From Achromobacter pestifer (lineage in GTDB: Bacteria; Pseudomonadota; Gammaproteobacteria; Burkholderiales; Burkholderiaceae_B), in NCBI RefSeq assembly GCF_013267355.1, contig NZ_CP053985.1, forward strand, positions 2,542,001 through 2,606,000: a DNA stretch of 64,000 nt, given 5' to 3'. The stretch's first letter is position 1, and each line of letters opens with the position of its first letter. Both the position numbers and the translations under genes were made by a program. Positions 52,380 to 61,365 of this stretch are shown piece by piece. The notes beneath the pieces are model-generated. The model made no database searches. It was not told the origin of the DNA and worked only from the letters and a program-made list of their open reading frames with translations.

Positions 52380-52991
52380 TCAGTAGCCGACGGTATAGCG
52401 GCGGCGCGAATGCTTGGGCGTCTCGAGTTCGTCGACCAGCGCAATCGCATAGTCTTCCATCGAAATCCAGCTCTTGCCTTCGTCATCGGCCAGCAGGGTG
52501 TCGTCGCCCAGGCGGAACGTGCCGGTGCGCTCGCCCGGCTCGAACAGCGCGGAGGGCGACAGGAAGGTCCAGTTCAGCACTTTTTCATGGCGCAGCGTGT
52601 CCAGGAACACTACGCCGGCGCGGGCCTCGGGCTTGTAGGCATCGGGGAATTCGGGGGTGTCGATCAGCATCTTGCCGGGCGCGACCAGCAGGCTGCCGGC
52701 GCCACCGACCACCAGCAGGCGCGGCACGCCCGCGTCCTTCACCGCGCTCAACAGCGGCTTGGCGTCGGAAGACACGAAGCGCGATGCGCTGATCACGGCG
52801 TCATGCCCGATCAGCAACGAGGTCAGCGCTTGCGGATCGGTGGCGTCGCCCTGCTTGATGGTCAGACCGAGCTGCGGATTCACGTCGGACAGGTTACGGG
52901 CGATGCCCGTGACCTGGTGGCCACGCTTGAGCAACTCGTCAGCCACGCGCGAACCCACGCGGCCGGTAATTCCGATCAATGCAACTTTCAT
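52380..52991 (-). CDS. NAD(P)-binding oxidoreductase (atypical SDR, YwnB/YtfG-like)
   Basis: 203 residues. The Rossmann motif GITGRVGSRVADELLKRGH is at about 7-25. The typical Tyr-Lys pair of classical SDRs is absent, as expected for the atypical NAD(P)H-binding group (SDR_a5). AGVPRLLVVGGAGSL (about 87-101) and FLSPSALFEPGERTG fit this group. It may be a quinone or flavin reductase. A terminator follows it. Confidence 0.9.
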   Translation of the reverse strand: MKVALIGITGRVGSRVADELLKRGHQVTGIARNLSDVNPQLGLTIKQGDATDPQALTSLLIGHDAVISASRFVSSDAKPLLSAVKDAGVPRLLVVGGAGSLLVAPGKMLIDTPEFPDAYKPEARAGVVFLDTLRHEKVLNWTFLSPSALFEPGERTGTFRLGDDTLLADDEGKSWISMEDYAIALVDELETPKHSRRRYTVGY

Positions 52992-53255
52992 GGTCTTGCT
53001 CCTTGGGTAGGGGGAGCCAGGGCCGCCGCAACTTGCGGCGCTACGCGTTTTGGCTCAGGCAAAGCCATACTATTCGTACAAATCCGATCGAAAAACCCGT
53101 TAAATCGGACTAATTTTTTGCAATTTATGCACCAATAACCGGCAAACCCGGACGAAGCGGACGGCCGGGACAGCCTGCCGGGCGCTTTCGCAGCCGCTAG
53201 GCCAGTGTGCTCCCGACGACCCCGCTTGAACAGGGGCCGCCGGAGAGGGCGGCAT

Positions 53256-54182
53256 TCAGGCCGCGGCGCGCTGCGCCTGATAGACCTGCAGATGCGCGTA
53301 AGCCGTGCGCAGGTAGGTCGCATCCACGCCCAGGGTGCGGGCGCGCCGCACCATGTCGCCGACGATATGATCCGCCTCGACCGGCAGGCCCTGGCTCAGG
53401 TCGCGGAACATCGACGCGGTGACGGGCTGGGTACGGTCCCCAATCAGCTTGCGCGCCGAGGCGTCGGCTTCCGGCCGCACTGCGTGGCCCGAGGCGGCCG
53501 CAACGGCTTGCGATTCCTGCAGCAGCCCGGTCATGATGTCGATGCCGTCATCGGAAGAGGCGATCTGCCCGACCGTGCCGCGCATCAGGCAGGTGGCGGC
53601 GGCCAGCGTGGTCAGGAATACGTATTTTTCCCAGATGTCCTGGTAGATGTCGGTGCTCAGGCGGCTGACGTATTCGCCGCCGGCCAGGGCCTGTTCCAGC
53701 GCCACGCAGCGCTCGCTGCGCGCGGGGCCCGCGCGCTCGCCGAAGACGATGTTGGCGTACTTGCCCAGATGCACCACTTCGCCCTCGGGGCCCAGGGTGG
53801 CGTTGATCTGGCACAGTCCGCCCAGCACCCGGTGCGGCTCGAACTCGCGGTCCAGCACGTCGTATTGCAGCACGCCGTTCATGATGGGCAGCACGGCAGT
53901 GTCGGGCCCGACCGCGGGGCGGATGGCCTCGATGGCGCTGGCCAGGTCATAGGCCTTGCAGCTCAGCACGACCACGTCGTAGCTGCCTTGCAGCGTCTGC
54001 TGCGTGACCAGCTGCGGCTGCAGCGTGGCGTCGCCCAGCGGGCTCTTGATGCGCAGGCCCTGCTCGCGGATCCGCGCGGCGCGCGGTTCGCGCACCAGGA
54101 AGGTCACGTCCGCGCCCGCCTGGGCCGCCCGTCCGCCGAAGTAACCGCCGGTGCCGCCGGCGCCCAAGAACAACATCCGCAT
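53256..54182 (-). CDS. panE: 2-dehydropantoate 2-reductase (ketopantoate reductase family)
   Basis: 308 residues. The N-terminal Rossmann motif GAGGTGGYFGG (about 7-17), the CKAYD motif (about 75-79) with the catalytic-type Lys76, and the ketopantoate-reductase C-terminal helical domain with WEKYVFLTTLAAATCL (about 183-198) are visible. It reduces ketopantoate with NADPH in pantothenate synthesis, but many paralogues act on other 2-keto acids, so panE is tentative. Confidence 0.85.
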   Translation of the reverse strand: MRMLFLGAGGTGGYFGGRAAQAGADVTFLVREPRAARIREQGLRIKSPLGDATLQPQLVTQQTLQGSYDVVVLSCKAYDLASAIEAIRPAVGPDTAVLPIMNGVLQYDVLDREFEPHRVLGGLCQINATLGPEGEVVHLGKYANIVFGERAGPARSERCVALEQALAGGEYVSRLSTDIYQDIWEKYVFLTTLAAATCLMRGTVGQIASSDDGIDIMTGLLQESQAVAAASGHAVRPEADASARKLIGDRTQPVTASMFRDLSQGLPVEADHIVGDMVRRARTLGVDATYLRTAYAHLQVYQAQRAAA

Positions 54183-54233
54183 GCCTGTCTCTCCTTGTAG
54201 GCTGCCCGCCGTCTGCGCGGGCTGATGGCGGAA

Positions 54234-55163
54234 TTATGCGCCTTGCGGGGGGAGCGGGTGTTCGTGCTCCTGCCAGGCCTGGTAACCGCCGCGCAGGGCC
54301 CAGGTCTTGGGATAGCCCGCGGCGCGCAGCCGCGACGCCAGCAGCGCGGCCGACACTTCATTGGGGCAGGCGCAGTACACGACGATGTCGGATTCCAGCG
54401 CCTGGGCATCGAGCCGGGGCAAGGGCGCCTTCAGGTCCACCGCGATGGCGCCAGGGATGCGCTGCTCGTCGCGCAGCGCTTCGGGGCGCACGTCGAAGAC
54501 CAGCGCGTTGCGGCCGTCCTGCCGCCACTGCATCAGCTCATCCACCGACAGGCGCGGAATCACGCGCAGGCTGCGCAACAGGATCCGGCGCCGCAGGAAG
54601 CGCGCCAGGATGTACAGCGCCAGCACCGCCGCCAGCACGCCCAGCCCCATCGCGCCATAGGTGCCCAGGATCTCCAGGACGTCGCTCACCACGTTGTGGA
54701 ACAGGCCGCCCAGTAGCAGGGCCGAGCCCGACCAGATCAGGGAGCCCACCAGGTCGTAGCCCAGAAAGCGGCGGTAGGGCGTGCCCGTCAATCCCGCCAT
54801 GACGGTGGACAGCGCCCCCGCGCCGGGCAGGAACTTGCACACCAGCAGCGCGCGCACGCCGATGCGCAGGTACAGGCGCTGCGTCTGGCGGATGCAGGAA
54901 TCCTGCGACAGCGACATCTTGCAGATCACGCCCAGAAGGCGCGAGCCGTAGCGCTGGCCAGCGGCATACCAGAGGCTGTCGGCCAGCAGGCAGGCGACCG
55001 TGGCCGCCATCCAGGGCACGAGCCACCCGCCCGCGCCCGCCAGCGCGCCGGCGGCGATCAGCATGGGATAGGCGGGCACCGGCAAACCGGCCTGCTCGAC
55101 CAGCACGTTGGCGAACACCAGCCACCCGCCGTACTGTTCCAGCAGCAGTTGTATATCTTGCAT
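54234..55163 (-). CDS. DedA-family membrane protein fused to a rhodanese domain
   Basis: 309 residues from ATG 55163 (GGAAG before it). Residues 1-200 are DedA-like with about five hydrophobic segments (EQAGLPVPAYPMLIAAGALAG, LLVCKFLPGAGALSTVMAG with the conserved Arg before it, VGSLIWSGSALLLGGLF). Residues 205-300 are a rhodanese domain (DVRPEALRDEQRIPGAIAVD) whose active loop is YCACPNEVSA with Cys266 or Cys268. DedA proteins are half-channels linked to lipid transport or proton balance. The fused rhodanese may handle sulfur at the membrane. In many bacteria the two are separate. Confidence 0.88.
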   Translation of the reverse strand: MQDIQLLLEQYGGWLVFANVLVEQAGLPVPAYPMLIAAGALAGAGGWLVPWMAATVACLLADSLWYAAGQRYGSRLLGVICKMSLSQDSCIRQTQRLYLRIGVRALLVCKFLPGAGALSTVMAGLTGTPYRRFLGYDLVGSLIWSGSALLLGGLFHNVVSDVLEILGTYGAMGLGVLAAVLALYILARFLRRRILLRSLRVIPRLSVDELMQWRQDGRNALVFDVRPEALRDEQRIPGAIAVDLKAPLPRLDAQALESDIVVYCACPNEVSAALLASRLRAAGYPKTWALRGGYQAWQEHEHPLPPQGA

Positions 55164-55298
55164 GGGGTCTTCCAGCTTGCCGCGACACGCGCGCGGCTCA
55201 TACATGCGATTTTAGGCGCGCGGGCCCTGGATGGGGGTGTCGGCGGCCGCAACGGCCCGTTCCATGCAACGAATTTCGTTCAGCCCGCGCTGGGCGGT

Positions 55299-55940
55299 TC
55301 AAATCGCCGCACATTCAGCCCATCTCGCTGGCAAGGAGTCGTGATGGACAAGCCAGCGGTTGATGCCCGGATCGATCCAGTCCAGGACCTCCTGGATATC
55401 GCCATGGATATCCTTCACCGAAGGCGCTACCCACAGCAGCGGTTCATGGTGCATGACCCGGTTGCGCAAATCCCGAATGCGGTTCAGGGACGAACTGATC
55501 GGGCCGCGTCGGCGCTTGGCTTTCGGACAAGTGGGAAAGGCCAGGAGGAGACGCCCCCATAACGTGCGCCCATGATGGGCATTGAACAGCCGCGTCCACG
55601 ATCCAAAAGTCAATTCGGCAACAATCTTGTCGGTGGTAATGCGTTCCCGGCGTCGCTGGATCTTGATCCTTGCATCCCCCACCGCCACGTGCAGCCATTC
55701 GAACTCAGGAGAGGGCAGACCATCCCACCAGTCGACGCTTCCCATCGACCTGCTCAGGCTTCGATGGATGGCATTCCGAAGGACTATCTCCATCGTCTGC
55801 AAGGCAGGCATCAGCGCCTGCGCCAGCAGGAGATTGTGATCGTAGGCAACGGCCGCCCGTAACGCGTCTCCACCATAGCTATGCAGGTAGCGCCCCATTC
55901 GCGGCGTGGAGAACACCGCTTCACGCAGTTTCCATTCCAT
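55299..55940 (-). CDS. Abi family protein, HEPN-like candidate RNase
   Basis: 213 residues from ATG 55940; longer starts give unconvincing sequence. The pattern AQALMPALQTMEIVLRNAIHRSL (about 41-63) and LNRIRDLRNRVMHHEPLL (about 152-169) is the Abi_2/Abi-like family. R159-x4-H164 (RNRVMH) is the R-x4-6-H motif of HEPN RNases. Such proteins act in phage-abortive infection or toxin systems by RNA cleavage. No partner antitoxin gene lies next to it. Confidence 0.8.
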   Translation of the reverse strand: MEWKLREAVFSTPRMGRYLHSYGGDALRAAVAYDHNLLLAQALMPALQTMEIVLRNAIHRSLSRSMGSVDWWDGLPSPEFEWLHVAVGDARIKIQRRRERITTDKIVAELTFGSWTRLFNAHHGRTLWGRLLLAFPTCPKAKRRRGPISSSLNRIRDLRNRVMHHEPLLWVAPSVKDIHGDIQEVLDWIDPGINRWLVHHDSLPARWAECAAI

Positions 55941-56314
55941 TGGTCCTATTCTCCCCTTCCAAGTAGGGCGTTCCCGCAGGCATCGCCGAAAGCTTGGTTG
56001 AAAGCCATGCTCAAAAACGGTACAGTCAACGCGCTGCCCTAGAAAAGCCACTCCCAGATGTGAATGCTGGTGATGCAACTAGGTCCGAACGATGGCCCCA
56101 CTTCGGTGGGGCCTCCCTATTTGTGCGACTGATACGTCAAGTCGGCCCGCACCGCCGCTACTCTCTCAGACTGGCGTGTTCCTGCCCGCTCTGTTTCCTT
56201 GGCCAGTGTGCAAACAGAGTTCAAGGCTCAATAATGAAGCGTCGCCAGGATTCTTGCCCCCTGCCCAGATGAAATTTCAGACTCCCTGAACTTCGACCTG
56301 GTTACGCACTCTGT
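55941..56314. other. Gene-poor stretch with a UUCG hairpin
   Basis: No convincing gene. A perfect 8-bp stem GGCCCCAC-TTCG-GTGGGGCC is at 56094-56113, followed by TCCCTATTT. This looks like an isolated terminator. What would be terminated there is unclear; it may belong to a lost gene or an unseen small RNA. Confidence 0.45.
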
Positions 56315-56369
56315 CCACCCCTTGGCAGACACGCACCGCTCTGGTGCCACCAATCCCCGCCAGGGTGCC

Positions 56370-56375
56370 TATAAT
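56370..56375 (+). promoter_or_regulatory. Candidate -10 box of the BMP operon
   Basis: TATAAT is a perfect -10 hexamer, about 300 bases before the start codon at 56675. No good -35 is seen 17 bases before it, so an extended or activator-dependent promoter is possible. Confidence 0.45.
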
Positions 56376-56674
56376 CCTGCCCGGCCATCAGGTTTCCCCG
56401 ACTTGTCGCGGGAATGCCCCATGGCATACAACTTGCTTCGCCAGGGCTGGCAGCGAACCCGACCATTCGGATGGGGCGCGTCGCCTGGCGCTCCCCATCC
56501 GATGACCGATCCCACGCCTTCGTTTCCGTACGCTAGTCCCGGCACGCCTGCCGGCGGCCGCCATATGGAACCGGGCCGCGGCCGCGCGCACGCACCCGCA
56601 GCGCGCGGACCGGCGCCCAGCGCGCATCGCCTCCAATTCCCATCCCTTTCCCTCCCTTCGCAGGAGTCACCCGC
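56376..56674 (+). other. Long GC-rich leader of the BMP operon with a strong hairpin
   Basis: If transcription starts near 56382, the leader is almost 300 bases. It contains a long hairpin: TCGGATGGGG (56467-56476) pairs with CCCCATCCGA (56493-56502), extended by GCGC/GCGC with one bulge. It also contains an open frame whose stop overlaps the ATG of the next gene. Regulation by RNA folding or translation coupling is possible but unproven. Confidence 0.4.
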
Positions 56675-57706
56675 ATGAAAGCCTCTTTCACCCCGTCCGT
56701 CGCCGGCATCGCCCGCCGCGGCCTGCTCAAGCTGGCCGCTGCCGCCGCCGGCGCGCTGCTGTTCTCGGGCGCCGCCCAGGCCCAGGCGCCCGCCAAGACC
56801 AAGGTCGCCGCCATCTACACGGTGCCGGTCGAACAGCAATGGGTGTCGCGCATCCACAAGGCGCTGACCGCGGCCCGTGATCGCGGCGAGATCGAATACA
56901 CGTTCTCGGAAAACGTCACCAACGCCGACTACGAGCGCGTGATGCGCCAGTACGCCGAGCAGGGCAACAAGCTGGTGGTGGGCGAGGCCTTCGCGGTGGA
57001 AGCCGCCGCCCGCAAGGTGGCCAAGGACTATCCGCAGACCGCTTTCCTGATGGGTTCCTCGGGCAAGCCGCAACAGCCCAACTTCTCGGTGTTCGACAAC
57101 TACATCCAGGAACCCGCCTACCTGACCGGCATGATCGCCGGCGGCATGAGCAAGACGGGCAAGATCGGCCTGGTGGGCGGCTACCCCATTCCTGAAGTGA
57201 ACCGCCTGATGCACGCCTTCATCGAAGGCGCCAAGGAAGTGAACCCGCAGGCCGAGTTCACCGTGACCTTCATCGGTTCCTGGTTCGATCCCCCGAAGGC
57301 CAAGGAAGCCGCCTTCGCCATGATCGACAAGGGCGCGGACGTGCTCTACGCCGAGCGCTTTGGCGTCTCGGACGCGGCCAAGGAACGCGGCAAGCTGGCC
57401 ATCGGCAACGTCATCGACACGCAGCAGCAGTATCCGGAAACCGTGGTCGCCTCGGCGCTGTGGAGCATGGAGCCCACCATCGACGAAGCGCTCAAGCAGG
57501 TGCGCGCCGGCACGTTCAAGGCCGATGACTACGGCCAGTACTCGCTGATGAAGCACAAGGGATCCTCGCTGGCGCCGCTGGGCACCTTCGAAAACAAGAT
57601 CCCCGCCGACCTGATCGCCAAGGTGCAAGCCAAGCAGAAGGCCATCCTGGATGGCAGCTTCAGCGTCAAGGTCAACGACAAAGAACCCAAGTCCTCGGCA
57701 CGATGA
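56675..57706 (+). CDS. BMP/Med family ABC transporter substrate-binding protein
   Basis: 343 residues. The N-terminal Tat-like signal (GIARRGLLKLAAAAAG) ends near AQA (about 37). The BMP (basic membrane protein) lipoprotein-like fold has TKVAAIYTVPVEQQWVSRIH (about 42-61), NNDYERVMRQYAEQG-type region, and GKIGLVGGYPIPEVNRLMHAF (about 162-183). Relatives bind nucleosides or purines. It starts the import operon that ends in a deaminase-like enzyme; the stop overlaps the next gene (ATGA). Confidence 0.93.
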   Translation: MKASFTPSVAGIARRGLLKLAAAAAGALLFSGAAQAQAPAKTKVAAIYTVPVEQQWVSRIHKALTAARDRGEIEYTFSENVTNADYERVMRQYAEQGNKLVVGEAFAVEAAARKVAKDYPQTAFLMGSSGKPQQPNFSVFDNYIQEPAYLTGMIAGGMSKTGKIGLVGGYPIPEVNRLMHAFIEGAKEVNPQAEFTVTFIGSWFDPPKAKEAAFAMIDKGADVLYAERFGVSDAAKERGKLAIGNVIDTQQQYPETVVASALWSMEPTIDEALKQVRAGTFKADDYGQYSLMKHKGSSLAPLGTFENKIPADLIAKVQAKQKAILDGSFSVKVNDKEPKSSAR

Positions 57707-59232
57707 AACCAGCGCCTCTCGCCCTGCAGCTGACGGGGATCACCAAACGCTTTGGCAGCCTCACGGCCAACGACGACATATCGCTCACGCTGCGCCAGGG
57801 CGAAGTGTTGGCCTTGCTGGGCGAGAACGGCGCCGGCAAATCGACCCTGGTGTCGATCCTGTTCGGCCATTACGTGGCCGACGAGGGCAGCATCGAAGTC
57901 TTCGGTCAGTCTCTGCCCGCCGGCCGGCCCGACGCCGCGCTGGCGGCCGGGGTCGGCATGGTGCATCAGCACTTCACGCTGGCCGACAACCTGACCGTGC
58001 TGGACAACATCATGGTCGGCACGGAATCGCTGTGGAAGCTGGCGTCTGGCCGCGGCAAGGCGCGCCAGCGCCTGGTGGAACTGGGCCAGCGCTTCGGCCT
58101 GGGCGTGGATCCGGACGCGCGCGTCGGCACGCTGTCGGTCGGCGAGAAGCAACGGGTCGAGATCCTGAAGGCGCTGTACCGCGGCGCGCGCGTCCTGATC
58201 CTGGACGAACCCACCGCCGTGCTCACGCCGCAGGAAGTGCAGGACCTGTTCGCCACCTTGCGCGGCTTCGTCGACGAAGGCCTGGCGGTGATCTTCATCT
58301 CGCACAAACTGGATGAAGTCATGGCGGTATCGGGCCGCGTGGCGGTGCTGCGCCAGGGCAAGCTGGTCGCCGAACGCGAGACCGCCAGCACCAGCCCGGC
58401 CGAGCTGGCCGAGCTGATGGTGGGCCGCAAGGTCGTCATGCCGCACGCCGAAGCCGTGGCCGCCGCCGAACAGGCCGCGCCCGTGGTGACCTTGTCGCAA
58501 GTGACGGTGCGCGACGGCCGCGACGGCGCGCCGCGCCTGGACAGCCTGGACCTGGTTGTCCACAAGCACGAGATCGTGGCGATCGCGGGCGTGGCCGGCA
58601 ACGGCCAGCAGGCGCTGGTATCGGTGCTGACCGGCCTGCGCCAACCCACGGACGGCACCATCCGCCTGGGTCCTGAGCATGCGGCGGCGCCCACCACGCC
58701 GGCCGGCTGGACCGCGGCCCACGTCGGCCGCATCCCTGAAGACCGCCACGGCGAAGGTGTGATCGGCGACAGCCCCTTGTGGGAAAACGCCATCGTCGAA
58801 GACCTGAAGGACCCGCGCTTCGCGCGCTGGGGCCTGATCCGGGCGCGCGCGGGCAAAGCCTATGCCCAGGCCCTGGCCAAGCAGTTCGACGTGCGCGCCG
58901 CATCGCTGGACGTGCGCACCCGCAGCCTGTCCGGCGGCAATATGCAGAAGCTGATCCTGGGCCGCACGCTGGCGCGCGAACCGCGCTTCATCGTGGCCGA
59001 CCAGCCCACCTGGGGCCTGGACATCGGCGCCGTCGCCTATGTGCGCGAACAACTGCTGGCGGCGCGCACGCGCGGCGCCGGCGTGCTGCTGGTCTCCGAG
59101 GACCTGGAAGAGATCTTCGCGCTGGCCGACCGCATCGCCGTGCTGTGCGGCGGCAAGCTGATTGCCGTGAAACCGGTGTCCGAATGGACGCCCGCCACGG
59201 TCGGCCTGGCCATGACGGGCACGCAGGGATGA
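57703..59232 (+). CDS. ABC transporter ATP-binding protein with two nucleotide-binding domains
   Basis: 509 residues, a duplicated ATPase as in simple-sugar and nucleoside importers (RbsA/YufO-type). The first Walker A is GENGAGKST (about 40-48), with LSVGEKQRVEILKAL and ILDEPTAVLTPQE (first domain). The second domain has GVAGNGQQAL and LSGGNMQKLILGRTLAREP. Its second Walker A is degenerate (GVAGNGQQA). It works with the permeases at 59282 and 60366. Confidence 0.95.
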   Translation: MKPAPLALQLTGITKRFGSLTANDDISLTLRQGEVLALLGENGAGKSTLVSILFGHYVADEGSIEVFGQSLPAGRPDAALAAGVGMVHQHFTLADNLTVLDNIMVGTESLWKLASGRGKARQRLVELGQRFGLGVDPDARVGTLSVGEKQRVEILKALYRGARVLILDEPTAVLTPQEVQDLFATLRGFVDEGLAVIFISHKLDEVMAVSGRVAVLRQGKLVAERETASTSPAELAELMVGRKVVMPHAEAVAAAEQAAPVVTLSQVTVRDGRDGAPRLDSLDLVVHKHEIVAIAGVAGNGQQALVSVLTGLRQPTDGTIRLGPEHAAAPTTPAGWTAAHVGRIPEDRHGEGVIGDSPLWENAIVEDLKDPRFARWGLIRARAGKAYAQALAKQFDVRAASLDVRTRSLSGGNMQKLILGRTLAREPRFIVADQPTWGLDIGAVAYVREQLLAARTRGAGVLLVSEDLEEIFALADRIAVLCGGKLIAVKPVSEWTPATVGLAMTGTQG

Positions 59233-59281
59233 ACACCCGCACCGTCCCGCGCGTCTCCACACCCTACCGAGCATTACTCGC

Positions 59282-60355
59282 ATGAAACTGATCCTGGAAC
59301 GCCGCCCGGAGCCCAGCCGCCTGGCGCTGGCCCTCGCGCCCTTCGCGGCCATCGCCTTCACGCTGGCGGTCTGCACCCTGCTGGTGGCCTGGGCCGGCGC
59401 CCCCGTGGGGCGCACCTATGCCTTGCTGTTCGAAGGCGCCTTCGGCTCGCGCTTCGCGCTGTCTGAAACGCTGACCCGCGCCACTCCGCTGATGCTGACC
59501 GGCCTGGCCTGTGCGGTGGCATTCCGCGCCCGCTTCTACAACATCGGCGCCGAAGGCCAGCTGTACCTGGGCGCGCTGGCCGCGGTGGCGGTGGGCGGCC
59601 TGCACGACGGCACCGGCTTCGACCTGCCCGTGCCCGCGCTGTTTGCCGGCATGATGCTGGCGGCGGCTCTGGCCGGCGCCTTGCTGCTGCTGATTCCCGC
59701 CATCCTCAAGACCCGCCTGGGCGTGGATGAAGTGGTGACCACGCTGCTGGGCAACTTCATCGTGCTGCTGTTCGTGTCGATGATGCTGGACGGCCCCATG
59801 AAGGACCCCATGGCCATGGGCTGGCCGCAGTCCGTGGCGCTCAACGGCGACCTGGAACTCGGCAAGCTGATCGAGCGCACCCGCGCCCACACCGGCCTGC
59901 TGTGGGCCGCCGGCCTGGCGCTGGGGCTGTGGCTGCTGAACCGCTACACCGTGTTCGGCTTCCAGATGCGCGCGGTCGGCGCCAATGCGCACGCCTCGCG
60001 CTTCCTGGGACTGCCGGTGAACCGCGTGATGCTGGGCACCGCCATGCTGTCGGGCGCGCTGGCCGGCCTGGCGGGCGCGATCGAAGTGGCGGGCCGCACC
60101 GGCTACGTCACGCTCGACATGTCGCCGGGCTATGGCTACACCGGCGTGGTGGTCGCCATGCTGGCCGGCCTGCACCCGCTGGGCGTGATCCTGGCCAGCC
60201 TGTTCGTGGCCGGCATGCTGGTGGGCGCGGACAGCATGAGCCGCGCCATCGCGGTGCCGAACTATATCGCCGACGTCATTGTCGCCACTTCGTTGCTCGC
60301 CATGCTGGTCGCGACGCTATTTGCGCAGTACCGCCTGCGCCGCAACCGGGCCTGA
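59282..60355 (+). CDS. ABC transporter permease (YufP-type nucleoside importer)
   Basis: 357 residues with about eight to nine membrane helices. ATG 59282 lies 49 bases after the ATPase gene. Pattern FYNIGAEGQLYLGALAA and LGNFIVLLFVSMMLDGPMKDP are typical of the BMP-associated permease (YufP). It pairs with 60366 to form the channel. Confidence 0.95.
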   Translation: MKLILERRPEPSRLALALAPFAAIAFTLAVCTLLVAWAGAPVGRTYALLFEGAFGSRFALSETLTRATPLMLTGLACAVAFRARFYNIGAEGQLYLGALAAVAVGGLHDGTGFDLPVPALFAGMMLAAALAGALLLLIPAILKTRLGVDEVVTTLLGNFIVLLFVSMMLDGPMKDPMAMGWPQSVALNGDLELGKLIERTRAHTGLLWAAGLALGLWLLNRYTVFGFQMRAVGANAHASRFLGLPVNRVMLGTAMLSGALAGLAGAIEVAGRTGYVTLDMSPGYGYTGVVVAMLAGLHPLGVILASLFVAGMLVGADSMSRAIAVPNYIADVIVATSLLAMLVATLFAQYRLRRNRA

Positions 60356-60365
60356 GGAGCGAGCC

Positions 60366-61316
60366 ATGGAATGGATGGATCTGATGAGTTCCTCGGCGTT
60401 CTGGGTGGCGGTGCTGCGCCTGGCGACGCCGCTGATACTGGGCACGCTGGGCGTGCTGCTGTGCGAACGCGCGGGCGTGCTGAACCTGGGCATCGAAGGC
60501 ATCATGGCCGCTGGCGCCTTCACCGGCTGGCTGGTGGTGTACCTGGGCGCGCCGCTGTATGTGGGCGTGCTGGCAGCCGCTTTTGCGGGCGCGGTGTTCG
60601 GACTGCTGCACGCGGTGCTGACCGTGCCGCTGGGGCTGTCGCAACACGTGTCCGGCCTGGGCGTGACGCTGCTGGCCACCAGCCTGAGCTACTTCGCCTA
60701 CCGCGTCACCTTCCCGAGCGTAAACACGCCGCCCACGATCACGCCGTTTGCAGAGATGAAGTTCCTGGACGGCATCCCGTTCATCGGCCCCGTGCTGGCG
60801 GGACAGACGCCCATGACCTTGCTGGCCTTGGCCGCGGTTCCCATACTGGCCTGGGTGCTGAACCGCACGCCGGTCGGCCTGGCGATCCGCATGGTGGGCG
60901 AGAACCCAGCCGCGGCCGAAGGGCAGGGCCTGTCGGTCACGCGCCTGCGCATGGGCGCCATCGTGGCCGGCTCCGCGCTGATGGGCGTGGCCGGCAGCTT
61001 CCTGACGCTGGCGGCGTTCAACGCCTTCTTCTTCAATATGGTCAACGGCCGCGGCTGGGTCTGCGTGGCGCTGGTCGTGTTTGCATCCTGGCGGCCCGGC
61101 AAGGCCTTGCTGGGCGCGCTGATCTTCGCTTTCTTCGACGCGCTGCAATTGCGCATGCAACAGGGCGCCGCGGCCTTGCCCGGCCTGCCGGAGCTGCCGT
61201 ACCAGGTCTATCTGATGCTGCCCTATGTCCTGTCCATCCTTGCCCTGGTGGTGATGGCGCGCCGCGCCGCCTACCCGCAAGCACTGATGAAGCCCTACCG
61301 TAAAGGAGAGCGCTGA
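60366..61316 (+). CDS. ABC transporter permease (YufQ-type nucleoside importer)
   Basis: 316 residues, ATG 60366 ten bases after the first permease; GGAGCGAGCC precedes it. About eight helices, with LNLGIEGIMAAGAFTGWLVV (about 42-61) and RMVGENPAAAEGQGLSVTRLR typical of the YufQ partner. It completes the importer. Confidence 0.95.
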   Translation: MEWMDLMSSSAFWVAVLRLATPLILGTLGVLLCERAGVLNLGIEGIMAAGAFTGWLVVYLGAPLYVGVLAAAFAGAVFGLLHAVLTVPLGLSQHVSGLGVTLLATSLSYFAYRVTFPSVNTPPTITPFAEMKFLDGIPFIGPVLAGQTPMTLLALAAVPILAWVLNRTPVGLAIRMVGENPAAAEGQGLSVTRLRMGAIVAGSALMGVAGSFLTLAAFNAFFFNMVNGRGWVCVALVVFASWRPGKALLGALIFAFFDALQLRMQQGAAALPGLPELPYQVYLMLPYVLSILALVVMARRAAYPQALMKPYRKGER

Positions 61317-61365
61317 AGGTTGCGCGCAGTACCATGAACAACAGAAACCTTCCGCAAGGAACACC

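Noticed and set aside
52329..53138. 269-codon plus-strand frame opposite the NAD(P)-binding oxidoreductase
   Set aside because: The Rossmann motif on the minus strand is clear; this one is a shadow.
55994..56272. 92-codon plus-strand frame in the gap beside the Abi gene
   Set aside because: It crosses the UUCG hairpin, has no ribosome-binding site and no recognisable pattern.
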